Source: Azophilus sp965116165 (lineage in GTDB: Bacteria > Pseudomonadota > Gammaproteobacteria > Pseudomonadales > Azotimanducaceae). From it: 64,000 bases of DNA. The notes beneath the pieces are model-generated. The model had not been told where the DNA came from, ran no database searches, and worked only from the letters and a program-made list of their open reading frames with translations. Below are positions 36,669-45,772 of the stretch, piece after piece. The DNA lies in the NCBI GenBank assembly GCA_965116165.1, contig OZ220484.1:930001-994000 (forward strand). The letters run 5' to 3'. Both the position numbers and the translations under genes were made by a program. Position 1 is the first letter of the stretch. Each line of letters opens with the position of its first letter.

Positions 36669-38471
36669 GTGCTTGACGCGCTCAACGAGTTCCACTTCCT
36701 CCGTCCCTGGTGGCTGTTGGCGGCGCTCCCCGCGTTTTGGCTCGCCGTACAATGGGCCCGACGGCGCACCGACGGTTCCCATTGGCAGGAAGCGGTTGAT
36801 CCGCACCTGCTGTCCGTCCTTCTGGAACCCGCCAAGCAGGCCGCGAGCCACAGCCTCGGCTGGCTGCTGGCCGCCGCGCTGCTGGTCGGCGCCGCCGGTC
36901 TGGCCGGGCCAACCTGGCAGCGCCTGCCCCAGCCCGTTGCACAGAAAAACGACGCTTTGATCCTACTGCTCGACCTATCCCTGTCGATGTACGCCGAAGA
37001 CCTCAGGCCCTCTCGGCTGGTGCGGGCCAAGCACAAAATCGCCGATGTGCTGCGCCGGCGCGACGAGGGCTTCACCGCGCTCATCGCCTACGCCGGCGAC
37101 CCCCACACCGTCTCGCCCCTCACCGACGACACACGCACCATCGAAAATCTACTGAATGCCCTGGGGCCGGAAGCCATGCCAGTGCTTGGCAGCGATACCG
37201 GCGCGGCCCTGGCACTGGCGCACCGCTTGTTCGAAAACGCGCAAATAGACCGGGGCCGCATCCTGCTGATCACCGACGGCATTGACCGGCTGGCGGATGC
37301 AACGGCTTTCAACGACCCGCGCTTCCCACTTTCCATCCTGGGCATCGGCGCACCGGAGGGCGCCCTGATACCCATACCATCGGATTCCAACCTGGCCCGG
37401 ACACTCGCCGCCAACGGCCGGCTCAGGGTCGGCGACCAAAACAGACTGATCCTGCAAACGCCGCGGGGGGACGCCATACGCTCTTCCCTGGACGAAGACC
37501 GGCTGCGCACCGCCGCCCAACTCTGCCACGGCCGCTACAGCACCATCGCCGTGGGCGACGCCGACATCGACCATCTGCTGGATACGCCCCTGGCCGGAGA
37601 CGATACCACCACGGATGCAGAGCGCGAGTTCGACACCTGGGCCGATGCGGGCTACTGGGTCGCGCTGGCGCTGCTGCCCCTATTGTTGCTGGGTTTTCGT
37701 CGCGGGTTGCTGGCCTGCCTCCTGCTGGCGCTGCTACCACCGCCCGCGCTGGCCACCCTTTGGGACGACCTGTGGCAAAGGCGCGACCAACAGGCGTTCG
37801 AGGCACTTGAGGAAGGGGAACCGGAGACGGCGGCGCGATTGTTCGACGACCAAGCCTGGCGCAACGCCGCGAACTACCGCGGCGAGCAATACGGCGCCGC
37901 GGCGGAGGGCTGGGCGGCACAGTCGCGGGACAACCCCTCTCTGGCCGATGGTCATTACAACCTGGGCAACGCGCTGGCCCATCTCGGCGATTTCGAGGGC
38001 GCGATCAAAGCCTATGACCGAGCCCTTGAGGCCGCGCCGGGCCACGAGGACGCGGCATTCAACAAGGCCCTGTTGGAGCAAATCCAACAGCAGCGGCAAC
38101 AGGCGTCCGAGCAGGACAACCAAGAGCAACAGAACGAAGGCGGCAACACCCCGGAAAGCCAGCGACAGCCGCGGGGCGAAGAGCCCGGCGAACAGCAAAC
38201 GGAAGATCGGCAACAGGGTGCCGAACAAAGCCCGAGCGAAGACGAACAACAGGAGCAACCCCCGCAAGATCAATCCCAAGCGGACCCGAACCAGTGGCAG
38301 ACGCAGGACAGCGAGGCGGATTCCGACCGCGATGAGCAGCGTGAGGCACTCGAACAGTGGCTGCGCCGGGTACCGGACGATCCTGGCGGGCTTTTACGCC
38401 GCAAATTCGAGTACGAAACCAATCTGCGGGCGCGCCGTGGCGAACAACCGGAGAGGCGGAAGATCTGGTGA
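36669..38471 (+). CDS. batB: BatB/BatC fusion: VWA domain plus TPR
   Basis: 600 residues from a GTG start at 36669, 29 bp after batA. N-terminal anchor segments (WWLLAALPAFWLAV, LGWLLAAALLVGAAGLAG) precede a VWA domain with MIDAS DLSLSMYAEDL and LLITDGIDR. Two further hydrophobic segments follow (YWVALALLPLLLLGF). Then comes a TPR region (GHYNLGNALAHLGDFEGAIKAY) and a long Gln/Glu-rich acidic low-complexity stretch of about 110 residues before a basic end. BatB and BatC are separate genes in some bacteria, so this is a fused form. The TGA overlaps the GTG of batD. Confidence 0.88.
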   Translation: MLDALNEFHFLRPWWLLAALPAFWLAVQWARRRTDGSHWQEAVDPHLLSVLLEPAKQAASHSLGWLLAAALLVGAAGLAGPTWQRLPQPVAQKNDALILLLDLSLSMYAEDLRPSRLVRAKHKIADVLRRRDEGFTALIAYAGDPHTVSPLTDDTRTIENLLNALGPEAMPVLGSDTGAALALAHRLFENAQIDRGRILLITDGIDRLADATAFNDPRFPLSILGIGAPEGALIPIPSDSNLARTLAANGRLRVGDQNRLILQTPRGDAIRSSLDEDRLRTAAQLCHGRYSTIAVGDADIDHLLDTPLAGDDTTTDAEREFDTWADAGYWVALALLPLLLLGFRRGLLACLLLALLPPPALATLWDDLWQRRDQQAFEALEEGEPETAARLFDDQAWRNAANYRGEQYGAAAEGWAAQSRDNPSLADGHYNLGNALAHLGDFEGAIKAYDRALEAAPGHEDAAFNKALLEQIQQQRQQASEQDNQEQQNEGGNTPESQRQPRGEEPGEQQTEDRQQGAEQSPSEDEQQEQPPQDQSQADPNQWQTQDSEADSDRDEQREALEQWLRRVPDDPGGLLRRKFEYETNLRARRGEQPERRKIW

Positions 38472-40273
38472 GACACCGACACCGATCAAGATCGGGCGAT
38501 GCGATCGCCGCCCTCGTGCTAGGCCTGGTGGTCGCGTCCACGCCGCTCTCGGCATTATCGGCCGTGCAGGCCTGGGTTGACTCGCAAACGGTCGACGAGA
38601 TGGAATCGGTGCGCCTGATGCTGCGCGCGGACGGCATTGGCAATCAGGTGGATACACAGCTCGATCTAAGCGAACTCGAGCGGGATTTCGAGGTGCTCGG
38701 CACCAACACATCGAGTCAGTTCCAGATCACCCATGGTCAAACGCAGAGTTGGATCGAGTACCAGATCACCCTGCGTCCGAAGCGCACCGGCACGCTGACG
38801 ATTCCGCCCATTGCCGTCACGGGCGAGAGCAGCCAACCCTTGCAACTAACCGTGCGACCCTTGCCGCCGGAGGTGCGGCGGGCGATCGACCGCATGGTGT
38901 TTTTCGAGGTCGAGGTTTCCCCGAACCCGGTCTATGTTCAAGCCCAGGCGCTCATATCGCGGCGCCTGTACTACTTGGGCGGCGTTCAAATATACAGCGA
39001 CCTGCCGGGTGCTCCAGACATCCCAAACGCTGTGGTCATACCCGTGGGCGACACGCACTCAACCACGGAAGTGCGCCCCGAGGGCCGCTATGGGGTACTG
39101 GAACAACGCTACGCCATCTTCCCCGAGCAGAGCGGGGCATTGACGATCCCGGAAATCTCGGTAACCAGCAGCGTACGCCTGCAAAGCGGCGGCAGAACAC
39201 GCCGCTCCGACATTCGCGTGAGCACCCCGGAGATTCGCCTAGAGGTGCTGCCCGTGCCGGCCGCCTACCCGGCGGACCAGCCCTGGCTGCCGGCCAAGCA
39301 GGTGTCGATCAGCGATGTTTGGGAACCCGGCACGCTGGCGTTCCGGGTCGGCGAACCGGCGCGTCGAACATTGATCGTCAACATCACCGGCAATACCGGA
39401 TCCGCGATTCCTCCGCTCGACCTCCATCTTCCGGCAGCCGTGTTCAAGCAGTATCCCGAACCGGTTGCCATCGACGAGGAGGCGGTGGCGATGGATGTGG
39501 TGGGAAGGCGCGAACAACCCTATTCCATTGTTCCCGTGGCCCCCGGCAGGCCGCGGTTGCCGGAAATCCGCCTGACCTGGTGGGATACCGTCAACGAGCG
39601 GGTTCGGGTCGCCACGGCGACAGCGGAGCAGGCGCAAATTGCGGGCAATCCCGGCGCCTCGCAACCGTCCGCGGCCAGCACCCCGCCGCTTGTCGACGAC
39701 CCGGCCGGGGCCAACGCGGCACCGCTCATGGGCGAAAGGTCCGGAGCCAATACGCCCTCGCCGACCGAAGAACAAACTTTGGGTAACGAGGCGGCCGCCG
39801 GGGGGAGCGCGACGCCGGAAGCCGACCCGCCCGCCGGTGCCGAGGCGGTCCCGACATCCTATCCGACCTGGCTGGTGGCGTTGGCCCTATTCGCCTTCTG
39901 CGGCTGGGGCGGCACTTGGCTGATCATGCGCCGCGACCGAACCCAAACGGCGGCGCGACAGCATGATTCTTCGATGGGGAAAACATGGCAAGCCCTCGCC
40001 ACCGCCTGTCGGCTCGGCGATGCCAAGAGCGTTAGGGACGCCTGGGTTCGGTATCTTGGCGAACGCTGGAAGAGCCCGCCGGATCGAACTGTTGCAAAGC
40101 TGCGCGAGCATCCCGAGGGCCGGCGGTTGCTTGATGCGCTGAACCGCTCGCTGTATTCACCGGCCGCGGGCGAAGCGCCCGACTACCAGGAAATTCTGGC
40201 CTTCAGCCGCTCCCTGCGCAAGCACGGCAAGCAGCGGCGAGATGAGCCATTGCCTGAATTGTATGCGGGGTGA
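38468..40273 (+). CDS. batD: BatD family protein
   Basis: 601 residues from the GTG at 38468, which overlaps the upstream stop (GTGA). A signal peptide (AALVLGLVVASTPLSALSAVQA) is followed by periplasmic beta-sandwich domains with the family pattern: AWVDSQTVDEMESVRL near the start, YQITLRPKRTGTLTIPPIAV, RRLYYLGG, PEGRYGVLEQRYAIFPEQSGALTIP. A low-complexity Ala/Pro/Gly segment, one transmembrane helix (WLVALALFAFCGWGGTWLIM) and a short cytoplasmic helical tail end the protein. It is the last gene of the Bat operon. Confidence 0.9.
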   Translation: MRHRHRSRSGDAIAALVLGLVVASTPLSALSAVQAWVDSQTVDEMESVRLMLRADGIGNQVDTQLDLSELERDFEVLGTNTSSQFQITHGQTQSWIEYQITLRPKRTGTLTIPPIAVTGESSQPLQLTVRPLPPEVRRAIDRMVFFEVEVSPNPVYVQAQALISRRLYYLGGVQIYSDLPGAPDIPNAVVIPVGDTHSTTEVRPEGRYGVLEQRYAIFPEQSGALTIPEISVTSSVRLQSGGRTRRSDIRVSTPEIRLEVLPVPAAYPADQPWLPAKQVSISDVWEPGTLAFRVGEPARRTLIVNITGNTGSAIPPLDLHLPAAVFKQYPEPVAIDEEAVAMDVVGRREQPYSIVPVAPGRPRLPEIRLTWWDTVNERVRVATATAEQAQIAGNPGASQPSAASTPPLVDDPAGANAAPLMGERSGANTPSPTEEQTLGNEAAAGGSATPEADPPAGAEAVPTSYPTWLVALALFAFCGWGGTWLIMRRDRTQTAARQHDSSMGKTWQALATACRLGDAKSVRDAWVRYLGERWKSPPDRTVAKLREHPEGRRLLDALNRSLYSPAAGEAPDYQEILAFSRSLRKHGKQRRDEPLPELYAG

Positions 40274-40411
40274 CGCAAATCGTCTGGATTCTCCAAGTGC
40301 CGGAGGACCACGCCTCGCATAGGTGCGCTATGCCCGCTTGGGAAACCTACACAGCCGGTTTTCTCTGACCCAGCAGTTGTGGATTGGGGATAGCGACCTT
40401 GTGACCGATCT

Positions 40412-40597
40412 TCACAGCTTGATTCCAGATCTCGATGATGCGGCCTCTTCAATCTTCCGTCTGAGCCGTTCCATGCGCCGGGCCTGGGCCTCGTCGCGGT
40501 CTCGAATCGCCTCCCGCACCATTGCGGCCGAAACGCGGTCCAGATCCTCCTCGGTCGGGTCATGCTCTGGATCGAATGGGCTCCAATTTGGCTTCAT
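40412..40597 (-). CDS. Small hypothetical protein, 61 residues
   Basis: Starts MKPNWSPFDPEHDPTEED. It is strongly charged and predicted helical (REAIRDRDEAQARRMERLRRKIEEAA, given in part here). A good ribosome binding site, AAAGGA, lies 8 bp before the ATG. No known family; an antitoxin or nucleic-acid-binding role is possible but unsupported, and no partner toxin frame is visible beside it. It sits alone between batD and the metallo-hydrolase gene. The flanking 40274-40411 and 40598-40730 hold nothing further that I can assign. Confidence 0.5.
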   Translation of the reverse strand: MKPNWSPFDPEHDPTEEDLDRVSAAMVREAIRDRDEAQARRMERLRRKIEEAASSRSGIKL

Positions 40598-40730
40598 CGG
40601 GCTATCCTTTATCTTCCGGCAATTGCCGAGGGCCGGAACGGGTCGTCATTGTAGCAGCGTTTTCCTCCGCGCAGGGTTCCGAACAGAACGGCACCGGTTG
40701 GGTACCCTGACGAGCGGCGCACCGCGAATC

Positions 40731-41783
40731 TCAGGGCTCGCGGATCCGAATCTCGCTCGTACCGGGCGGGAGGTCGAAGGTGTGCAGGTCGCGCACAAGG
40801 ATGGTATCCGGCGACAGACCGCGCACGAATATCTTTTCCGCCAGCGCATTGGCGGGGGCGGGGACCAAATGGTAGAGCGCAAGTTGTCGAATACCGGCGG
40901 CCGCGGCGCGTTCTTCCAGGCTCAGGCTGTCGGCGTGATAGTCGATGACATCGGCCATGATCGTCGGTATCACCGGGATGTTCAGCTCGGTGGCCACCGA
41001 GATCATCGGGTCGAGCAGGTGGCGCGAGAGCGCGTCGTGCAGAAGAAGATCCGCGCCCCGGGCAACCTGAAACAGCGCATCGATGGCCACGGTATCGCCG
41101 GAAATCACCACCGAGCGGTCGCGATAGTCCAGGCGATAGCCCACGGCGGGTTCGATGGGATGGTGCGCGACGGAAAACGCGGTGACGGTCAGGCTGTCGT
41201 CCCGCCAGACGACTCCCTCGGATGCGGACGGTGTGAATGTTACCGCTGTCATTGGCCCGGCGGCGGGCGGCAACAGATCGGTTCCATGATGGGCCACGCG
41301 ATACCCTTGATCGAGTTGGTACGCCAGATTCAAGCCATCGACCACGGTTTCAACACCCGGCGGCCCGTAGACCTCGAGACTCGATTTCCGGCCCTGCACC
41401 CAGGAATTGAGATTCGCGTCGGGGAGGCCTGCGATGTGATCCGAATGGAAGTGCGTCAGGAACACCCCGCTCAGCCGTGCCCAGGGGAGGCGCGCCTGAG
41501 TTATCCGTAGCGGCGAGCCGGCGCCGACATCGAAAAGAAAGAAATGCTCCGGCGTCAGGACGGCGATGCAGGCCTGAGCGCGTCGCGGACTGTTGCCGAG
41601 TGGCGAGGCGCTGCCACACACCACCACGCGCATACCATCGAGGGGCGCCGGCTCCTGCGACATGAGCGCCCTGGCGGCACGCTCGAATATCGCATCCTGT
41701 CCGGCGGACGTGTTGTAGGCAATCGCCGCAATCACACCGAGCGCTGCGCCAATCACGCCGAGAACGACAGGCAATCTTTTCAT
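40731..41783 (-). CDS. Metallo-beta-lactamase fold hydrolase, membrane-anchored or secreted
   Basis: 350 residues with an N-terminal hydrophobic segment (VVLGVIGAALGVIAAIAYNTS). The MBL zinc motif LTHFHSDHIAGLP is near residue 112, followed by SVAHHPIEPAVGYR, the Asp in VISGDTVAID and the His in ALYHLVPAP. The layout resembles the RNase Z/arylsulfatase-like branch of MBL proteins rather than true beta-lactamases. The substrate is unknown. It is monocistronic; an E1 repeat ends 14 bp upstream of its start codon and must overlap its promoter or leader. Confidence 0.85.
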   Translation of the reverse strand: MKRLPVVLGVIGAALGVIAAIAYNTSAGQDAIFERAARALMSQEPAPLDGMRVVVCGSASPLGNSPRRAQACIAVLTPEHFFLFDVGAGSPLRITQARLPWARLSGVFLTHFHSDHIAGLPDANLNSWVQGRKSSLEVYGPPGVETVVDGLNLAYQLDQGYRVAHHGTDLLPPAAGPMTAVTFTPSASEGVVWRDDSLTVTAFSVAHHPIEPAVGYRLDYRDRSVVISGDTVAIDALFQVARGADLLLHDALSRHLLDPMISVATELNIPVIPTIMADVIDYHADSLSLEERAAAAGIRQLALYHLVPAPANALAEKIFVRGLSPDTILVRDLHTFDLPPGTSEIRIREP

Positions 41784-41797
41784 CGCGCAAATGCTAG

Positions 41798-41896
41798 GGA
41801 ACCTCTGATTAATTCTGTAGTCGCGGCATCCGAGTCAATACAATCAATAGCTTACGAGTAGATCAGTGCTGCTCTATCGAATTGTTCAGACCTTCC
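41798..41896 (+). repeat. MITE-like repeat E1, copy g (99 bp)
   Basis: Perfect CTAG duplications at 41794-41797 and 41897-41900. It lies directly upstream of the metallo-hydrolase gene. Confidence 0.93.
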
Positions 41897-41915
41897 CTAG
41901 GTACTTATAAAGGAA

Positions 41916-42015
41916 GGGAATTATATACATGAGCTGACATGCCACTATATATTGAGGTTTTGGTGGCGGAAATCCACCACCTGCTGGGTTTTGTCAACTC
42001 ATCGATAGAATTCCC
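41916..42015. repeat. Repeat E4, full copy (100 bp)
   Basis: Ends are GGGAATTATATACATGAGC and, inverted, GGGAATTCTATCGATGAG followed by TTGACA. The internal hairpin is TGGTGG/CCACCA. It shares blocks with 29329-29428. Confidence 0.88.
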
Positions 42016-42017
42016 TT

Positions 42018-42095
42018 TCATTCCTCCAAGCCCGCCTCAGCCTGATTGGCGAACTTGCGCGTCCATTCGAGAACGCCGGCTGGGGGTTGCCGCAT
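42018..42095 (-). CDS. Possible 25-residue peptide or gene remnant
   Basis: The frame MRQPPAGVLEWTRKFANQAEAGLEE is preceded by an unusually strong ribosome binding site (AAGGAGG, 7 bp spacing). It stops 3 bp before an E4 end, so it could be the 5' stub of a gene truncated by that insertion. No family recognised. Confidence 0.3.
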   Translation of the reverse strand: MRQPPAGVLEWTRKFANQAEAGLEE

Positions 42096-42202
42096 GGTCA
42101 CGCCTCCTTGGCCGTTCAACACGAATACGGACAGTCATATAGTATTGGCTTAGGCCTGTTGAGAGGCATAATTCCCTTTTCATAGGGTTCAGCGCAGTAC
42201 AG

Positions 42203-43174
42203 ATGCACGCAGTAGACACTGAGGTACTCGGTCAGGTGAACGCCTGGCTGGATGCGGGACGCCATTGCTGGATGGCAACCGTTGTCCAGACCTGGGGTTC
42301 CTCGCCCCGGCCCGTGGGTTCGTTGTTCGCCTGCGACCCGGCGGGACACATCGTCGGCTCCCTCTCCGGCGGCTGTGTGGAGGACGACCTGCTGGAGAAA
42401 TTGCAGCGCGGTGAATTGGCCAGCAAACGGGCCCAGTTCTTTCAATACGGCATCACCGCCGAGGAAACCGAGAAGCTTGGCCTGCCCTGCGGCGGCCATC
42501 TGTATGTGGTTGTCGAACCCCTCGCGCCGACCGACCACTACCGGCGGCACTTCCGTCACCTGGCCGACCGACTGCGGGCGCGCCGCCCCGTTCGGCGCCA
42601 AGTGGACCTCGGGCGGCGCACTTTCGGTTACCGGGATGTGGACAGCCACGAACCCCTGAGCTGGAACCCGGCAACCGAAGTGCTCGAACACACCTACGGC
42701 CCGCGCTGGCAACTCTTTATCATCGGTGCCGGCATGGTTTCGCAATACCTTGCGGACTTGGCGCTCAAGCTCGACTACGATGTCGTCGTCTGCGACCCGC
42801 GCGAACATCTGCTCAACGATTTCAACGTGCCGGGCGTTCGGCTCATCAACGACATGCCCGACGACGCGGTCAAGGCCCATGCCAACGACCCCGCCTCCGC
42901 CATAACGGCACTGACCCACGACCCGCGCATCGATGACATGGGTCTCATGGAAGCGCTGCGAACCGATGCCTTCTATGTCGGCGCCATGGGTTCCACCCGC
43001 ACATCCACGAGCCGCCGGGAGCGGTTGCGCGCGCTGGACTTGAGCGAAGCGGAAATCGACCGCCTGCACGCGCCCATCGGGCTTCCCATCGGCAGCAAAA
43101 CACCGCCGGAAATCGCCGTTGCCGTGATGGCGGAAATCGTGGCTATACGGGCAAACCGGGCGGTCACCCATTGA
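42203..43174 (+). CDS. XdhC/CoxI family protein
   Basis: 323 residues. The N-terminal XdhC domain has TWGSSPRPVGS and GSLSGGCVEDDL, whose Cys is thought to hold the molybdenum cofactor sulfur site. The C-terminal Rossmann domain has IIGAGMVSQYLADLA and ends with IGLPIGSKTPPEIAVAVMAEIV. Family members sulfurate and insert Mo-cofactor into xanthine dehydrogenase or CO dehydrogenase-type enzymes. It is coupled by a TTGA overlap to a MobA/MocA-like gene. No molybdoenzyme gene lies in this window, so its client must be encoded elsewhere. Confidence 0.9.
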   Translation: MHAVDTEVLGQVNAWLDAGRHCWMATVVQTWGSSPRPVGSLFACDPAGHIVGSLSGGCVEDDLLEKLQRGELASKRAQFFQYGITAEETEKLGLPCGGHLYVVVEPLAPTDHYRRHFRHLADRLRARRPVRRQVDLGRRTFGYRDVDSHEPLSWNPATEVLEHTYGPRWQLFIIGAGMVSQYLADLALKLDYDVVVCDPREHLLNDFNVPGVRLINDMPDDAVKAHANDPASAITALTHDPRIDDMGLMEALRTDAFYVGAMGSTRTSTSRRERLRALDLSEAEIDRLHAPIGLPIGSKTPPEIAVAVMAEIVAIRANRAVTH

Positions 43175-43806
43175 CCAACAAGAAGACAAAGTCACTCCAG
43201 GGAGCGCTGGTCGTTCTGGCGGCGGGCGAGGCGACACGCTTTGGCAGCGACAAGCGCCGATTTCCACTCATCGGCGGCCGCACCATGCTTGAAGTGACCC
43301 TAACGACATACCAAGGCGTTTTCGACCAACTGTTCTTGGTGCTCAAACCGAGTGATCGGCCATGGGCGCGGCATCTAACCGGCGGGCGGGCCGTCTACGC
43401 AAAAGATGCGGCACTGGGAATGGGTCATTCCCTGGCGGCCGGGGTCGAGGCGGCACGCCAGCATGACTATCTCTTCGTCGCCCTGGCCGACATGCCGCAT
43501 GTGCAAACGGCAACCCTGAAGAAACTGCGCCGCGCGCTAACCGGGCCGCAATGCATCGTGCTACCCGACTTCCAGGGCGAACCCGGGCATCCGGTGGGTT
43601 TCGGCAGCGCCTATTTCAGCGAACTGCAAGCGCTAACCGGCGATGTGGGCGCCAAGTCGGTGCTTGCCAGACACGCCGACCGGGTCGTTCACGTTGCCGT
43701 CGAAGACCCGGGCGTGGTTCAAGACGTTGACGTGCCGCCGATATCGGACCCAAACCGCCCGCCCAGGCGACTCGCCCAGTCGAGCTTGCTGCGGCAGGAT
43801 TCATAG
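43171..43806 (+). CDS. MobA/MocA-like nucleotidyltransferase
   Basis: 211 residues from a TTG start that overlaps the xdhC stop. It has the nucleotidyltransferase P-loop LAAGEATRFGSDKRRFPLIGGRTMLE, the ALADMPHV metal-binding Asp region and EPGHPVGFG. MocA adds CMP, and MobA GMP, to molybdopterin. Pairing with XdhC favours the MocA type, since the cytosine dinucleotide cofactor serves XDH/CODH-type enzymes. Its last 88 bp overlap the convergent nadK gene. Confidence 0.85.
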   Translation: MTNKKTKSLQGALVVLAAGEATRFGSDKRRFPLIGGRTMLEVTLTTYQGVFDQLFLVLKPSDRPWARHLTGGRAVYAKDAALGMGHSLAAGVEAARQHDYLFVALADMPHVQTATLKKLRRALTGPQCIVLPDFQGEPGHPVGFGSAYFSELQALTGDVGAKSVLARHADRVVHVAVEDPGVVQDVDVPPISDPNRPPRRLAQSSLLRQDS

Positions 43807-44651
43807 AAGCTGTGACCATAGCTGTAAAGCAGCCTTAGCGGCGTGGCGTACTTGCGAATACGCACTGTATCGCCACTCGCCAAATCGAAGTTAACCTGGC
43901 TGTCGCAACTCACCTGGGCCCGGTCCACCTGGGCAAGCGTCACGGCAATTTCCGACGAGCCCCGCACCACCAGGGGTCGGGAGGTCAGGGTATGGGGGAA
44001 CATGGGGACGATGACGATGGCATCGAGTGTCGGATGCATAATCGGCCCGCCGGCGGACAGCGAGTAGGCGGTTGAGCCGGTCGGCGACGAAACGATGAGG
44101 CCGTCGGAGCGCTGGTCGTAGACGAATTCGCCGTCCACGCGCAGGGAAAATTCCATCATGCGCGCCATGCCGCCGGCGTGCACCACGACATCGTTTAGCG
44201 CCGGCGAGTGGCCAATGCGGTCCGTATCCCGGAACACCTGGGCCTCCAACAAAAAGTGGTCCTCCACGCGATAATCGCCATCGAGCACTTCGCCAAGCTG
44301 GCTCTGAATGCGCTGCGGCGCAATATCCGCCAAAAAACCCAACCCGCCGCGGTTGATGCCGAGCACCGGCACCCGCGTATGGGCGAGATCGCGCCCCACG
44401 CCAAGCAGGCTGCCATCGCCCCCCACCACCACGATCAAATCGCACCGGGTGCCCAGCTCCGCACGCTCCGCCAACAGATGGTCACCGCCATTCAGCATGG
44501 CTGCGGTGCGTGTCTCAACGACGATGTTCAAGCCCCTTTCGACCAGGCACTCAATCACCGCGAGCAAGCTGTCCGTCACCTGCATACCGGGGCGCCCAAT
44601 CAAGCCCACGGTGGAAAAACCGCCACGCCCCTGTTCATTGAACGCCGCCAT
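43719..44651 (-). CDS. nadK: NAD kinase
   Basis: Makes NADP+ from NAD+ and ATP in the cytoplasm. 310 residues from Met 44651 (MAAFNEQGRGGFSTVGLIGRP), preferred over 44717. The GGDGS nucleotide motif lies in VVVGGDGSLLG, followed by GINRGGLGFLAD, LNDVVVH, SDGLIVSSPTGSTAYSLSAGGPI and the C-terminal beta-rich part. The 3' end overlaps the MocA-like gene on the other strand by 88 bp, an unusually long coding overlap. It is divergent from cysE. Confidence 0.95.
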   Translation of the reverse strand: MAAFNEQGRGGFSTVGLIGRPGMQVTDSLLAVIECLVERGLNIVVETRTAAMLNGGDHLLAERAELGTRCDLIVVVGGDGSLLGVGRDLAHTRVPVLGINRGGLGFLADIAPQRIQSQLGEVLDGDYRVEDHFLLEAQVFRDTDRIGHSPALNDVVVHAGGMARMMEFSLRVDGEFVYDQRSDGLIVSSPTGSTAYSLSAGGPIMHPTLDAIVIVPMFPHTLTSRPLVVRGSSEIAVTLAQVDRAQVSCDSQVNFDLASGDTVRIRKYATPLRLLYSYGHSFYESCRSKLDWASRLGGRFGSDIGGTSTS

Positions 44652-44932
44652 CCCGCCACAGTACACGAGCGACGGCGCACTCCACAATGCGCGGACCAAC
44701 CGGGCGGCAATCCCCACTCATGATGCGCAAACCCCAACAATCCACCGCAGCCCGCTGTGCTGTATCAATTCGAATTTCGCCGAGCCAGGATCCACGCACT
44801 GCTCGGTTCGTGCGCAAATGTCGAACCGCGGCACAACCAAGGCCGCGGCGCCGACGACCGATGGGCGCGGACGTGATAGCCTTATCGGCGGGCCACAATC
44901 CGGCAATCGCGCCGACCGCAGAAGGTGTAGGC

Positions 44933-45772
44933 ATGTCCAGCGACACCCATCAACGTTACCTTGAGGCCTTGGGCGACGCGCGGACATTGCGCGACTACCA
45001 GGCCATCGGCGACCTGTGGCCGATTATCTGCGAGGAAGCCAGGGCCAAGGCCGCGGAAGAGCCCATTCTCGGCAGCTACTTCCACGCCACCATTTTGAAT
45101 CACAAGTCCTTTGATTCGGCGCTCAGCTTTCGTTTGGCCAGCAAATTGGACAACCCCATGCTGCCCACCATGCTGATTCGCGATGTGATTCAGGAAGCCA
45201 TCGGTACCGACCCGGGCATACTGCGGGCGGCGGAAATCGATGTCCTGGCCACCCGCGCCCGCGACCCGGCCTGTGCAGATCTCTCCACGCCCTTCCTGTT
45301 CTTCAAGGGATTTCACGCACTCCAGGCCTACCGCATCGCCCACTGGCTATGGTGCGCGGGCCGCCGCACATTGGCACAGTTTTTTCAGAATCAGATTAGC
45401 GTCACCCTGGGCGTCGATATCCATCCCGCCGCCCAATTTGGGGCCGGCATCATGCTCGACCACGCGACCGGGCTGGTCGCCGGAGAAACGGCGGTGGTGG
45501 AGGACGACGTTTCGATATTGCACGCCGTCACCCTGGGTGGAACCGGCAAGGTAACGGGCGACCGGCATCCCAAGATTCGGCGCGGTGTCCTGCTTGCGGC
45601 GGGCTGCAAGATTATCGGCAACATCGAGGTGGGGGAAGGGGCCAGGGTCGGCGCCGGCAGCGTGGTGCTGGAGGATGTCCCCCCGCATGTCACCGTGGCC
45701 GGGGTTCCCGCCCGCGTCGTCGGGCGTACAACCGGGGTTCCCGCCCACATGATGGATCACGGGCTACGCTAG
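44933..45772 (+). CDS. cysE: Serine O-acetyltransferase
   Basis: First step of cysteine synthesis: acetyl-CoA + serine to O-acetylserine. 279 residues from Met 44933; the longer frame is unsupported. The helical N-terminal SATase domain (EEARAKAAEEPILGSYFHATIL, given in part) precedes a left-handed beta-helix of hexapeptide repeats with GVDIHPAAQFGAG, LDHATGLVAGETA, HAVTLGGTGK and RHPKIRRGV. The end MMDHGLR suggests the cysteine-synthase docking tail may be atypical, since classic CysE ends in Ile. It overlaps the convergent DsbA-like gene by 9 bp. Confidence 0.94.
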   Translation: MSSDTHQRYLEALGDARTLRDYQAIGDLWPIICEEARAKAAEEPILGSYFHATILNHKSFDSALSFRLASKLDNPMLPTMLIRDVIQEAIGTDPGILRAAEIDVLATRARDPACADLSTPFLFFKGFHALQAYRIAHWLWCAGRRTLAQFFQNQISVTLGVDIHPAAQFGAGIMLDHATGLVAGETAVVEDDVSILHAVTLGGTGKVTGDRHPKIRRGVLLAAGCKIIGNIEVGEGARVGAGSVVLEDVPPHVTVAGVPARVVGRTTGVPAHMMDHGLR

